A stretch of 64,000 nt of DNA, taken from NCBI RefSeq assembly GCF_005886145.1, contig NZ_CP040504.1, positions 2,438,059 to 2,502,058 of the forward strand. The letters run 5' to 3'. The position numbers and the translations under genes were made by a program. The notes below the pieces were generated by a model, which had not been told where the DNA came from, searched no databases, and saw only the letters and a program-made list of their open reading frames with translations. The DNA comes from Neisseria sp. oral taxon 014 str. F0314. GTDB lineage: Bacteria; Pseudomonadota; Gammaproteobacteria; Burkholderiales; Neisseriaceae. Shown piece by piece: positions 8,641 to 17,111 of the stretch (position 1 is the stretch's first letter; each line of letters begins with the position of its first letter).

Positions 8641-9165
8641 ATGCCGACTGTGATTACCGACCCTGCCAGACTTGCTTCTGCCCAAGCCTTGTTTACGGAA
8701 ACCATCCGCACCGCGCTGCCGCAAAGGGTAATCTGCACCGTGTCGGGTGCCGGCGGCGGCTTTGAGACGGAGGCGGCGTATTCGCCCGAACTGAACTTGT
8801 GGTATGCGGTGCAGCGGCAGGATAAGAAATGTTGGAACGGTTTCGGCATCGGTGAACCGTTAGGCGGGAAGAAGGTGTCGATTGCGGCGGAAATCAATTT
8901 TCCGGCCGAAGGTCTGAACCGCGCGGTATCGGGGGTGTTCGCCGAAGACGGGAAGGGCGGGCTCTGGGTGCTGCACCGCGGCAAAATCCGCGGTGGCAAG
9001 GAATTGTTTTTCCGATATTTTGGCGGTGAAACGGTTGCGGCGGACGATGGCGGCAGGGAGGATACGTTTGCTCTGATCGGCAGGTTGGACGATGCGGATT
9101 TTGCGGCGAAACTGGCGGCATTTGTGTCGGAAGTGTTGCGGATTAAGGCTGCGGCCAAGGGTTGA
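8641..9165 (+). CDS. Conserved hypothetical protein
   Basis: The 174-residue soluble protein has no signal peptide and no motif I recognise. The start at 8641 follows a clear AAGGAG. Composition matches the core genome, and an uptake-sequence hairpin (9179-9222) follows directly, so it is a real, separately terminated gene. Two glycine-rich stretches (GAGGGFETEA; GIGEPLGGKK) may be loops. I do not assign a role. Confidence 0.7.
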   Translation: MPTVITDPARLASAQALFTETIRTALPQRVICTVSGAGGGFETEAAYSPELNLWYAVQRQDKKCWNGFGIGEPLGGKKVSIAAEINFPAEGLNRAVSGVFAEDGKGGLWVLHRGKIRGGKELFFRYFGGETVAADDGGREDTFALIGRLDDADFAAKLAAFVSEVLRIKAAAKG

Positions 9166-9178
9166 GCGGGTATTTGTG

Positions 9179-9222
9179 AGGCCGTCTGAAAAAACGTGTT
9201 TCGGATTTCAGACGGCCTTTTA
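9179..9222 (+). terminator. Uptake-sequence hairpin
   Basis: GAGGCCGTCTGAAA pairs with TTTCAGACGGCCTTTT, ending in a T-run immediately after the hypothetical gene. Confidence 0.8.
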
Positions 9223-9371
9223 ATGTGCAGGATGGATTTTTCGAGGGCGTGCGTGCAGGCTGTTTTCATGATAAATCAGAAAGTTGGTGTGGTTACATGC
9301 CGTTATTCCTGTCGGGCGGTTTGAAATCGGCTATAATGATTTGCGAAAAATTTTCATTAAGAGGATAGTTT

Positions 9372-10142
9372 ATGAACCGTTTGTACCCGCACCCGATTAT
9401 TGCCCGTGAGGGCTGGCCCTTTATCGGCGGCGGTTTGATTTTGAGCGTGCTGTTTTCGATGTGCTGCGGCTGGTGGTCGCTGCCGTTTTGGGTTTTCACT
9501 GTGTTTGCCTTGCAGTTTTTCCGCGATCCGGCGCGCAATATTCCGCAAGACGCGGAGGCGGTGTTAAGCCCTGTGGACGGGCGCATTGTGGTGGTGGAGC
9601 GCGCGCGTGACCCTTACCGCAATGTGGAGGCGTTGAAAATCAGCGTGTTCATGAACGTGTTTAACGTGCATTCGCAAAAAGCGCCCGCCGACTGTACGGT
9701 AACGGCGGTGGAATATACGCGCGGCAAGTTTATGAATGCGGATTTGGATAAGGCAAGTACTGAGAACGAGCGCAATGCGGTTTTGGCGACTACGCAGTCT
9801 GGGCGCGAGATTACCTTTGTGCAGGTTGCAGGTTTGGTGGCGCGCCGGATTCTGTGCTACACCAAAGCGGGCGAACGGTTGAGCCGGGGCGAGCGTTATG
9901 GCTTTATCCGCTTCGGTTCGCGCGTGGATGTGTATTTGCCTGTCGACGCGCAGGCCATGGTGTCCATCGGCGACAAAGTTACGGGCGTAAGCACGGTATT
10001 GGCGCGCCTGCCGCTCCATGCGCCTGTTGCCGCCCCCGAAGAATCCGCTAAAGCCGAAGCTGCGGCTGCCGTATCCCAGGATGAAATCGAGGCTTCGGCC
10101 GAGAAAGTGCGCGAGGCGGCAGACAAAGAAATCAAAGGTTAA
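9372..10142 (+). CDS. psd: Phosphatidylserine decarboxylase proenzyme
   Basis: It makes phosphatidylethanolamine from phosphatidylserine at the inner membrane. The 256 residues are of the short, class-II-like type. Hydrophobic segments at about 15-48 anchor the protein. [11 protein letters not shown] at 180-190 holds the self-cleavage site, where Ser183 becomes the pyruvoyl group. The C-terminus after residue 210 is a charged, Ala/Glu-rich tail beyond the usual catalytic domain. The ATG follows AAGAGG. An uptake-sequence hairpin follows at about 10170. Confidence 0.93.
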   Translation: MNRLYPHPIIAREGWPFIGGGLILSVLFSMCCGWWSLPFWVFTVFALQFFRDPARNIPQDAEAVLSPVDGRIVVVERARDPYRNVEALKISVFMNVFNVHSQKAPADCTVTAVEYTRGKFMNADLDKASTENERNAVLATTQSGREITFVQVAGLVARRILCYTKAGERLSRGERYGFIRFGSRVDVYLPVDAQAMVSIGDKVTGVSTVLARLPLHAPVAAPEESAKAEAAAAVSQDEIEASAEKVREAADKEIKG

Positions 10143-10248
10143 ACGCCTGTGTGAATGGAAAAGGTTTTCAGGCCGTCTGAAAACCTTTTTTTACGGCCGG
10201 ATAGGGCGCGCTTACTAAAGCCATTGCCGTAGCCAGATTGGGGCGGCT

Positions 10249-10267
10249 ATTCCGCCGGGGCGGGAAT
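10249..10267. repeat. dRS3-like repeat
   Basis: ATTCCGCCGGGGCGGGAAT is a slightly degenerate dRS3 unit in the psd-hflX gap, followed by GACGG as in the copies at 3065-3159. Confidence 0.55.
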
Positions 10268-10359
10268 GACGGCGGCAGACGGAGTTTGTCGGGAAGTTTG
10301 ACTTGTTAATCGAAACAAATGATTTGGCGGCTTGAGGCCGTCTGAAAAAAGGACGTGGT

Positions 10360-11541
10360 TTGAGTAGAAATAAAATGTTCCAAGTCGATAAATCACTGGA
10401 AAAACCCGAGCGCGTGATGTTGGTCGGAGTCATGCTGGATACGGATTATGCGGCCGGCGGTGCGGGCGGGCAGGTTTTTTATTCCGCCGAATCCCGCAAA
10501 GCACATTTTCAGACGGCCTTGGACGAAGCCGCCGATTTGGTACGCGCCGCGGGCGGGGAATTGGTGGCGGTGGAAACGTCCAAACGCGACAGGCCGCATT
10601 CCGCTTTGTTTGTCGGAACGGGCAAGGCGGAAGAGTTGGCGGCTTCGGTGCGGCTGCATGATGTCGGACTGGTGGTGTTCAACCATGAGCTGACGCCGAC
10701 GCAGGAACGCAACCTAGAGAAAGAATTGCAATGCCGCGTACTTGACCGCGTAGGGCTGATTTTGGCGATTTTCGCCAAGCGTGCGCAATCGCAGGAAGGC
10801 AAGTTGCAGGTGGAACTGGCGCAGCTTTCGCATCTGAGCGGGCGGCTGGTGCGCGGTTACGGGCACCTGCAAAGCCAGAAAGGGGGCATCGGCCTGAAAG
10901 GGCCGGGCGAAACCCAGCTTGAAACCGACCGCCGCCTGATCAACCAGAAAATCACCGCATTGAAGCGGCAGTTGAAAAACGTGCGGCAGCAGCGCGCCAC
11001 ACGCCGCCAATCGCGTATGGGAGGCCGTCTGAAAACTTTTGCCATCGTCGGTTATACCAATGCGGGAAAATCCAGCCTGTTCAACCGTCTGACCAAGGCG
11101 GGCGTTTTGGCGGAAAACCAACTGTTCGCCACGCTCGATACGACGGCGCGGCGGCTGTTTCTGTCGCATGAAGTGAGCGTGATTCTGACGGACACGGTCG
11201 GTTTCGTGCGCGATTTGCCGCATAAGCTGGTGTCGGCTTTTTCCGCGACCTTGGAAGAAACCGCACTGGCAGATGTGCTGCTGCATGTAGTCGATGTGTC
11301 CAATCCCGAATTCGGGCGGCAGATGGAGGATGTGAACGCGGTGTTGGAAGAAATCGGCGCGCATGAAATACCGCAGCTTGCGGTATACAACAAGATTGAT
11401 TTGCAGCCGTCGGAAGAGAGAAAAACGGGCATTGTGCGCGATGCGGCCGGAAAAGCGGCGGCGGTGAATATTTCGGTGGCGGAAAATCTGGGGTTGGACG
11501 ATTTGCGTCAAGCAATGATAGAACGTGCGCTGGAAGGCTGA
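10360..11541 (+). CDS. hflX: Ribosome-associated GTPase HflX
   Basis: HflX binds and rescues ribosomes under stress. The 393 residues carry the Gly-rich HflX domain with its loop RGYGHLQSQKGGIGLKGPGE at about 165-184, then the G domain: G1 GYTNAGKSS (231-239), G3 DTVGF (278-282) and G4 NKID (344-347). The start could be TTG at 10360, well spaced from AAAGGA, or ATG at 10375; I prefer the TTG for its ribosome site. Two uptake sequences fall inside the gene. No hfq lies next to it, unlike in many proteobacteria. Confidence 0.93.
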   Translation: MSRNKMFQVDKSLEKPERVMLVGVMLDTDYAAGGAGGQVFYSAESRKAHFQTALDEAADLVRAAGGELVAVETSKRDRPHSALFVGTGKAEELAASVRLHDVGLVVFNHELTPTQERNLEKELQCRVLDRVGLILAIFAKRAQSQEGKLQVELAQLSHLSGRLVRGYGHLQSQKGGIGLKGPGETQLETDRRLINQKITALKRQLKNVRQQRATRRQSRMGGRLKTFAIVGYTNAGKSSLFNRLTKAGVLAENQLFATLDTTARRLFLSHEVSVILTDTVGFVRDLPHKLVSAFSATLEETALADVLLHVVDVSNPEFGRQMEDVNAVLEEIGAHEIPQLAVYNKIDLQPSEERKTGIVRDAAGKAAAVNISVAENLGLDDLRQAMIERALEG

Positions 11542-11551
11542 CGGCAAGTCG

Positions 11552-11610
11552 GGCCGTCTGAAAATGCCGGTAAACTAAGGAGAAGGTTTATCGTTTTTTC
11601 AGACGGCCTG
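11552..11610. terminator. Uptake-sequence pair between hflX and the small membrane ORF
   Basis: GGCCGTCTGAAAA and its inverse TTTTTTCAGACGGCC lie either side of a 30-base spacer. They can end hflX from the left and the small minus-strand ORF from the right, which supports the latter being a transcribed gene. Confidence 0.7.
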
Positions 11611-11637
11611 AAGAGGAAACGGGAATCGGAAAGTTGT

Positions 11638-11763
11638 TTACGCCGAGTGTTTTTTCTTCACATGAGGCAGGTTTTCATAAACCATCCAAACGGCCAAAGT
11701 CAGATAAACGATGCTGGAGAGGACGCCGATGACGGCGAAGAGGGGCATGAGTCGGTCAATCAT
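11638..11763 (-). CDS. 41-residue single-pass membrane protein
   Basis: A minus-strand ORF starts at 11763 and ends with TAA at 11638-11640. It begins MIDRLMPLFAVIGVLSS, has one hydrophobic helix (about residues 6-28) and ends with a basic tail (VKKKHSA). The layout is that of a small inner-membrane subunit with the tail in the cytoplasm. It is divergent from ccoI and ends at a shared hairpin. No strong ribosome site is visible. A link with cytochrome oxidase assembly is only a guess from the neighbour. Confidence 0.55.
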   Translation of the reverse strand: MIDRLMPLFAVIGVLSSIVYLTLAVWMVYENLPHVKKKHSA

Positions 11764-12175
11764 GATGGTACCCGGGGTCAGTAAGAAGTTGTTCGCAAAG
11801 TGTTTTTATTTGAATGTGAAGCCGCGCAGGTTTCCTGCTTATAAGCTGTTTCTGCGGTGGCGGAATGTGGGTATAGTATGCGGGCGAAACATTTTCAGGT
11901 CAATCAGGATTGTCGTAAATCTTTTGGGAAAGTTTCCGAAAACGTTTGGAAAACAAAGCATATTATTTTAAAGGTGTGGATTCAGATAGGTATTCGTACT
12001 AAAAACAGCCCGTTTTTGTTTGAAAAACAAAAGAATAATAATGTTTTTGCATATTTTGTTTTCGTTAATGAAAAAGTAAAGAAATTGAATTTAAATGTAA
12101 AATGAAGCAATTCAGCCACACCTGCGGCGGGAAAACGGCCTGCCTGCACGCACACATCATATCGTAAAAAACATC
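11764..12175. other. AT-rich divergent intergenic region upstream of ccoI
   Basis: These 412 bases lie between the small membrane ORF and ccoI. They hold no uptake sequence and no convincing gene. A candidate -10 (TATAGT, 11872-11877) lacks a good -35. The last 200 bases are notably AT-rich with runs of A and T. Confidence 0.5.
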
Positions 12176-14623
12176 ATGAAAAACAATTGTTTCCACTGCG
12201 GGCTGGAAGTGCCCGAAAATGTCCGTTTCCCCATCCGTTTTGAAAACGAAGAACACGAGACCTGTTGCGCAGGCTGTCAGGCCGTGGCGCAAAGCATTAT
12301 CGACGCCGGACTGGGCAGCTACTACAAGCAGCGTACCGCCGAGGCGGAAAAAGCGGTGTTGCCGCCGCCGGACATGCTGGCGCAGTTGAAACTTTACGAC
12401 TTGCCGGAAGTACAGGCCGATTTTGTGGCGGCAGGGCAGGGCGGAGAACGTGAGGCCGTGCTGATGCTGGGCGGCATTACCTGCGCGGCCTGCGTATGGC
12501 TGATTGAGCAGCAGCTTTTGCGTTTGGACGGTGTGGTGCGGGTGGATTTGAATTACAGCACCCACCGCGCCCGCGTGGTTTGGGACAATGACAGGACTGC
12601 TTTGTCGGACATCCTGCTGCGGATTCAGTCTACGGGCTATACCGCCGCGCCGTATGACGTGCAGAAGGTAGAAGTGCAGGCGCAGAAAGAGCGCAAGCAG
12701 TCGATAGTGCGCCTTGCCGTGGCGGGGCTGGCGATGATGCAGACCATGATGTTTGCCGTGCCGACTTATTTTTACGGCGGCGACATCGAACCGCTTTACC
12801 TGTCGATACTGCACTGGGGCGGTTTTCTGATGGCGTTGCCCGCCGTGTTTTACAGCGCGCAGCCGTTTTACCGCGGAGCGTGGCGCGATTTGAAAAACCG
12901 CCGCGTCGGTATGGATACGCCGATTGCGCTGGCGATTGTGATGACGTTTGCCGCGGGGATTTACAGCCTGGCGACCAATGCGGGGCAGGGCATGTATTTC
13001 GAATCGATTGCCATGCTGGTGTTTTTCCTGCTCGGCGGCCGCTTTATGGAACAGATTGCGCGGCGCAAGGCCGGCAGTGCGGCAGAGAGGCTGGTGAAGC
13101 TCGTCCCCGCTTTCTGCCACAAGATGACCGGTTTTCCTGCCGACGAAGAGGTTGAGGAAGCCGTGGTCGCGCAGCTTCAGAGCGGCGATGTGGTGCTGGT
13201 GAAACCCGGGGAGGTGGTGCCGGCGGACGGTACGGTGTTGTCGGGCGAGAGCGAAGTCAACGAAGCGATGCTTACCGGCGAAAGCCTGCCCGTTGCCAAG
13301 GTGCGCGATGCCAAGGTAGTGGCGGGCACGCTCAATACCACCGGCCCGCTCGTCGTCCGTATCGACAGCACGGGCAGCGGTACGCGGCTGGCGCATATCG
13401 TCAGGCTGCTCGACCGCGCCCTTGCGCAGAAGCCGCGACTGGCGGAAATGGCCGACCGCTACGCTTCCGCCTTCGTTTTCGGCGAACTGCTGCTGGCCGT
13501 GCCCGTGTTTGCCGGTTGGGCTTGGTATGCCGATGCGCAGACCGCGTTGTGGATTACCGTCGCCCTGCTGGTGATTACCTGCCCGTGCGCCTTGTCGCTG
13601 GCGACGCCGACCGCGTTGGCGGCTTCCACCGGCACGCTGGCGGCGGAGGGGGTGTTGGTCGGAGGCAGGCAGAGTTTGGAGACGCTGGCGCAAATCGACG
13701 ACATTGTGTTCGACAAAACGGGAACGCTGACTAAGGGCGAGTTGTCGGTCAGCCGGATTATCGGTTTAGGCCGTCTGAAAAATGATGAGGCGCTTGCAGT
13801 GGCGCAGGCGCTGGAGCGGCAGTCGGAGCATCCGGTTGCCCGGGCCATCCTGCGTTGCCCGCTTTCAGACGGCCTGCCGCATATCAGGGTCGGGCAGCGC
13901 GTCAACCGCGTCGGGCACGGCGTCAGCGCGCAAATCGACGTCGGCGGGAAAACGCTGGTTTGGGCTTTGGGACGGGCCGGATTCGTGGCCGAAACGGCAG
14001 GCGCGCTGCCGCCGGATGCGGCGCATATCGCGCACGACGGCAGCATGGTGTTTCTGGGTAATTCCGAGGGTTTTCAGACGGCCTTCCTGCTGGAGGACGG
14101 TATCAAAGACGGTGCGGCCGGTATGGCGGCCGAATTGAAGAAACGCGGGATACGGCTGCACCTGCTGAGCGGAGACCGCACTGCCGCTGTCGCCCGTGTC
14201 GCCGCGCAACTGGGTTTGGACGAATACCGTGCCGAAGCCGCGCCGGAAGACAAACTTGCTTATGTCGAAGGCTTGCAGCGGCAGGGGAGGAAGGTGCTGA
14301 TGGTGGGCGACGGCATCAACGATGCGCCCGTACTTGCCCGTGCCGATGTGTCCGCCGCCGTTGCGGGCGGAGCCGATGTTGCGCGCGACGGGGCCGATGT
14401 GGTGCTGTTGGGCGACGATATGGGCGTGCTGCCGCTGATGATTGACCAAGCCGTGCGCACCCGTGCCGTTATCCGCCAAAACCTTTCGTGGGCGAGCGCA
14501 TACAATATCATTGCGGTTCCGCTTGCCGTGCTGGGTTATGTCAAGCCGTGGATTGCCGCGCTGGGCATGAGTGCCAGCTCGCTGCTGGTACTGGGGAATG
14601 CGCTGAGGCTGCTGAAGAAGTGA
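12176..14623 (+). CDS. ccoI: Copper-translocating P1B-type ATPase, FixI/CcoI type
   Basis: The 815-residue inner-membrane ATPase fits the class that supplies copper for cbb3 oxidase assembly. The N-terminus has the Cys-rich FixI-type region (C5, C8, C30, C31, C34). A heavy-metal domain follows with GGITCAACVW (CAAC at 103-106). TGES (367-370), the membrane CPC motif (469-471), phosphorylation site DKTGT (513-517) and a late GDGIND hinge are all present. The CAACVWLIE form and Cys-rich start separate it from detoxifying CopA, so ccoI is my preferred name. No ccoNOP genes are in the window. Three uptake sequences lie within the gene. Confidence 0.88.
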   Translation: MKNNCFHCGLEVPENVRFPIRFENEEHETCCAGCQAVAQSIIDAGLGSYYKQRTAEAEKAVLPPPDMLAQLKLYDLPEVQADFVAAGQGGEREAVLMLGGITCAACVWLIEQQLLRLDGVVRVDLNYSTHRARVVWDNDRTALSDILLRIQSTGYTAAPYDVQKVEVQAQKERKQSIVRLAVAGLAMMQTMMFAVPTYFYGGDIEPLYLSILHWGGFLMALPAVFYSAQPFYRGAWRDLKNRRVGMDTPIALAIVMTFAAGIYSLATNAGQGMYFESIAMLVFFLLGGRFMEQIARRKAGSAAERLVKLVPAFCHKMTGFPADEEVEEAVVAQLQSGDVVLVKPGEVVPADGTVLSGESEVNEAMLTGESLPVAKVRDAKVVAGTLNTTGPLVVRIDSTGSGTRLAHIVRLLDRALAQKPRLAEMADRYASAFVFGELLLAVPVFAGWAWYADAQTALWITVALLVITCPCALSLATPTALAASTGTLAAEGVLVGGRQSLETLAQIDDIVFDKTGTLTKGELSVSRIIGLGRLKNDEALAVAQALERQSEHPVARAILRCPLSDGLPHIRVGQRVNRVGHGVSAQIDVGGKTLVWALGRAGFVAETAGALPPDAAHIAHDGSMVFLGNSEGFQTAFLLEDGIKDGAAGMAAELKKRGIRLHLLSGDRTAAVARVAAQLGLDEYRAEAAPEDKLAYVEGLQRQGRKVLMVGDGINDAPVLARADVSAAVAGGADVARDGADVVLLGDDMGVLPLMIDQAVRTRAVIRQNLSWASAYNIIAVPLAVLGYVKPWIAALGMSASSLLVLGNALRLLKK

Positions 14624-14654
14624 ACCGAAGGATTGTATCTCCCGCGATGTATTG

Positions 14655-14688
14655 AGGCCGTCTGAAAATCTGTTTTTCAGACGGCCTG
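14655..14688. terminator. Uptake-sequence hairpin shared by ccoI and the hydrolase gene
   Basis: AGGCCGTCTGAAAA and TTTTCAGACGGCCT are separated by six bases, between two convergent genes. Confidence 0.85.
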
Positions 14689-14710
14689 ATGTTTCAGGAT
14701 AAACGCGGAA

Positions 14711-15289
14711 CTATTGCCCGGCCTTGTCCGCGTCCAGCATCGGTTTCAACGCCTCCCACACCTGCGGCAGTTCGGTGAAGCCGTCCGAATCCATCAGATG
14801 CCCGCCGTTCGGGATATGGATGACGGGGCTGTCGAGGCGTTCGGCCATGCTCAGGGTCAGTGCGGGCGGGACGTGGCTGTCGTTGTCGGACACGAGGCAT
14901 TGCTTGGGCATACGGATGCGGCCGAGCACGGAGAAATCGGGAGCGGCCCCTTTGATATAGGGATCGAGTTGCGGCAGCGGCGGCAGCGGATCGGCGAAGC
15001 CCGCCGCCAATACCAAACCGCCGATTCTTTCGGGCTGCTGGCGGCAAAGGAAGTGCAGCAGGGTGATGCAACCCAAGCTGTGGCCGACGAGGAAAACGTT
15101 CTCGTCCGGCTTGCCGATGTGTTGGTCGAGGGTGAATTGCCAAGACTGGACGGTCGGATTGCCGGGATTGGGCATGACTAACGCACCGGCCTGCACGCCG
15201 CAGGCGCGCGCCTGTGCCGCCAGCCAGTCAAACCAGTTGCCGTGGGGATTGCCCTCAAAGCCGTGTACGATAAAAACGCGTCGGGTCAT
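14711..15289 (-). CDS. RBBP9/YdeN-type serine hydrolase
   Basis: This is a small alpha/beta hydrolase of 192 residues. The nucleophile elbow is GHSLG, the acid lies in DNDSH and the catalytic His is in NGGH near the C-terminus. No signal peptide is seen, so it is cytoplasmic. I place the start at 15289 (MTRRVFIVHG) because GGAAGGA lies just upstream and the longer reading adds unlike sequence. The substrate is unknown for this family in bacteria. Confidence 0.85.
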   Translation of the reverse strand: MTRRVFIVHGFEGNPHGNWFDWLAAQARACGVQAGALVMPNPGNPTVQSWQFTLDQHIGKPDENVFLVGHSLGCITLLHFLCRQQPERIGGLVLAAGFADPLPPLPQLDPYIKGAAPDFSVLGRIRMPKQCLVSDNDSHVPPALTLSMAERLDSPVIHIPNGGHLMDSDGFTELPQVWEALKPMLDADKAGQ

Positions 15290-15367
15290 GATGTCCTTCC
15301 TTTCCAGCCTGTTTTGCTGTTGCGGCAATTTTATATTCTCCTTTGAATTATATCGCAAACAGACATG

Positions 15368-15407
15368 AGGCCGTCTGAAACCTTGCTAAGGGCGTTTCAG
15401 ACAGCCT
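15368..15407 (-). terminator. Uptake-sequence hairpin after cysD
   Basis: AGGCCGTCTGAAA pairs with TTTCAGACAGCCT, with one mismatch, just beyond the cysD stop. Confidence 0.6.
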
Positions 15408-15429
15408 TTGACATACAGGTGCGCCGCTT

Positions 15430-16344
15430 TTAGAAATACCCCGCCTTTTTGCGTTCTTCCATCGCCGCTTCGGATACGCGGTCGTCCATGCGCGTGGCGC
15501 TGCGTTCGGAAATGGTGGCCGCTGCGGTTTCGGCGATGATGTCTTCGGGCGTGGCGGCGGTGCTGGCTACGGGGCAGGTACAGGAAATGTCGCCGACGGT
15601 GCGGAAGCGCACGTCGCGGATTTGGGAAACTTCGCCTTCGCGTTTCGGCGTCAGCGGGGTAACGGGGACGAGCAGCCCGCCGCGTTCGACGACTTCGCGT
15701 TTGTGGCTGTAATAAATCGGCGGCAGCGCGAGGTTTTCGCGGGCGATGTATTGCCAGATGTCGAGTTCCGTCCAGTTCGAGATGGGGAACACGCGCATGT
15801 TTTCGCCGCTAAACAGCCGCGTATTGTAGAGCGACCATAATTCGGGACGCTGGCTTTTCGGGTCCCATTGTCCGAATTCGTCGCGGAACGAAAATATCCG
15901 CTCCTTCGCCCGCGCTTTTTCCTCATCGCGCCGCGCGCCGCCCATCAGCGCGTCAAAGCCTTGTTCTTCAATGGTTTCCACGAGCGTAACCGCCTGCGCG
16001 GCGTTGCGCGAATCGGTTTCGCGGCGCAGGACGACCGTGCCTTTTTTGATGGAATCTTCGACGCTGCCGACCACCAGTTGCACGCCCGTGCGTGCTACGG
16101 TTTCATCGCGGAACTGAATCACTTCGGGGTAATTGTGCCCCGTATCGACATGCAGCAGCTTGAACGGCAGCTTGAGCGGGCGGCCTTCGAGTTTGAATGC
16201 TTTGACCGCCAGCGCCAGCAAAACGACGGAATCTTTGCCGCCGGAAAACAGCAGCGCGGGATTTTTCGCCTCGGCGACGACTTCGCGGATGATGTAGATG
16301 GATTCGGCTTCGAGCCAGTCTAGGTGGCGGTTTTGGATGGACAT
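15430..16344 (-). CDS. cysD: Sulfate adenylyltransferase small subunit
   Basis: CysD, with the GTPase CysN, activates sulfate to adenosine 5'-phosphosulfate for cysteine synthesis. The 304 residues are of full family length. The PP-loop SGGKDSVV near residue 34 and the family C-terminus (TISERSATRMDD...EERKKAGYF) are intact. It stands alone here: no cysN, cysH or cysIJ is adjacent on either side, although CysD needs CysN. Either cysN is elsewhere or this is a second or relocated copy. Its upstream gap has two TTCGTTAT repeats (16419 and 16437). Confidence 0.95.
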   Translation of the reverse strand: MSIQNRHLDWLEAESIYIIREVVAEAKNPALLFSGGKDSVVLLALAVKAFKLEGRPLKLPFKLLHVDTGHNYPEVIQFRDETVARTGVQLVVGSVEDSIKKGTVVLRRETDSRNAAQAVTLVETIEEQGFDALMGGARRDEEKARAKERIFSFRDEFGQWDPKSQRPELWSLYNTRLFSGENMRVFPISNWTELDIWQYIARENLALPPIYYSHKREVVERGGLLVPVTPLTPKREGEVSQIRDVRFRTVGDISCTCPVASTAATPEDIIAETAAATISERSATRMDDRVSEAAMEERKKAGYF

Positions 16345-16524
16345 GTTTTTCTCTTTTGCAGACTCCGTGACAGGCGATACTTTAAACAGGCCGTCTGAAA
16401 AAGGGAAAGAATGGTTTGTTCGTTATTAAGATGATTTCGTTATATATGCCAAAGCATGCGAACGTAAGAATGCGGGGGATAACGGACGTTCCGGCACCTT
16501 TAATTTTCGGCGCAGAATGCAGTC

Positions 16525-16553
16525 AGGCCGTCTGAAAAAATTTCAGACGGCCT
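16525..16553 (-). terminator. Perfect uptake-sequence hairpin after proQ
   Basis: AGGCCGTCTGAAA and TTTCAGACGGCCT are separated by three bases, directly after the proQ stop on the minus strand. Confidence 0.85.
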
Positions 16554-16571
16554 TTATCTTTATCAGTCGGG

Positions 16572-17021
16572 TCAGACAGCGGGCGTTTCCGATTCGGCAG
16601 GAGAAACGTCTGCGGCGGAAGCCGTTTCGGGTTGTTCTTCCTGTGCCGTCGCTTTGCGCGCGGCTTGGGCGGCCAAATCCTGCTGTACGGCGGGATGTTG
16701 CTGGGCGATAGCCTGCTCTTCCGGGCTGACTTCGCCTTTGAAGCGGTTATTCAAATCAAAACGTTTGCCGCCGCGGGCCAGTGATTTCAGATAACGCGGA
16801 CGGCGGCAGTGGTTGGCCAGCACGCGCGCAATCAGGGACGGGTCAAACTGCGGCAGCGCGGCAACCAAATCCTGATCGATACCGACTGCCAACGGTTTGA
16901 AACGTTTGAACACATCATATTTGCTGTAGATATGGTCGGCAATCATATCGGTCTGCTTTTTCTTGCTCATGGTTTGGACGGCGGATTTCAACGCTGCGCC
17001 CAAAGCGGTTTCTTGTGTCAT
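16572..17021 (-). CDS. proQ: ProQ/FinO-domain RNA chaperone
   Basis: This is a 149-residue minimal ProQ: a FinO-type RNA-binding domain (about 10-108), then an Ala/Glu-rich disordered tail. The FinO signature RFKPLAVGIDQDL is clear, as is LANHCRRPRYLKSLARGGKRFDL. Such proteins bind many small RNAs and mRNA 3' ends. I start it at MTQETALG (17021) because the upstream extension is not family-like. It is followed on the same strand by cysD but separated by a terminator. The neighbour on the right is aroC, the usual neisserial order. Confidence 0.9.
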   Translation of the reverse strand: MTQETALGAALKSAVQTMSKKKQTDMIADHIYSKYDVFKRFKPLAVGIDQDLVAALPQFDPSLIARVLANHCRRPRYLKSLARGGKRFDLNNRFKGEVSPEEQAIAQQHPAVQQDLAAQAARKATAQEEQPETASAADVSPAESETPAV

Positions 17022-17111
17022 CTCGGTTTTATTCCTGTGTAACGAATCCGTGGATTTTTTACGGCAAATTTCCGCCATTGTAGTATAAAGCGGATGTTTT
17101 GGCTAAATTTT

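Noticed and set aside
11857..12105. 82-codon ORF upstream of ccoI
   Set aside because: It lies in an AT-rich promoter region, has no ribosome site, and the protein (Lys/Asn/Phe-rich end) looks like random translation.
12065..13693. Long minus-strand ORF opposite ccoI
   Set aside because: It is a shadow of the GC-rich ccoI gene. It is rich in His, Arg and Gln, lacks any motif and has no ribosome site; ccoI is certain on the other strand.
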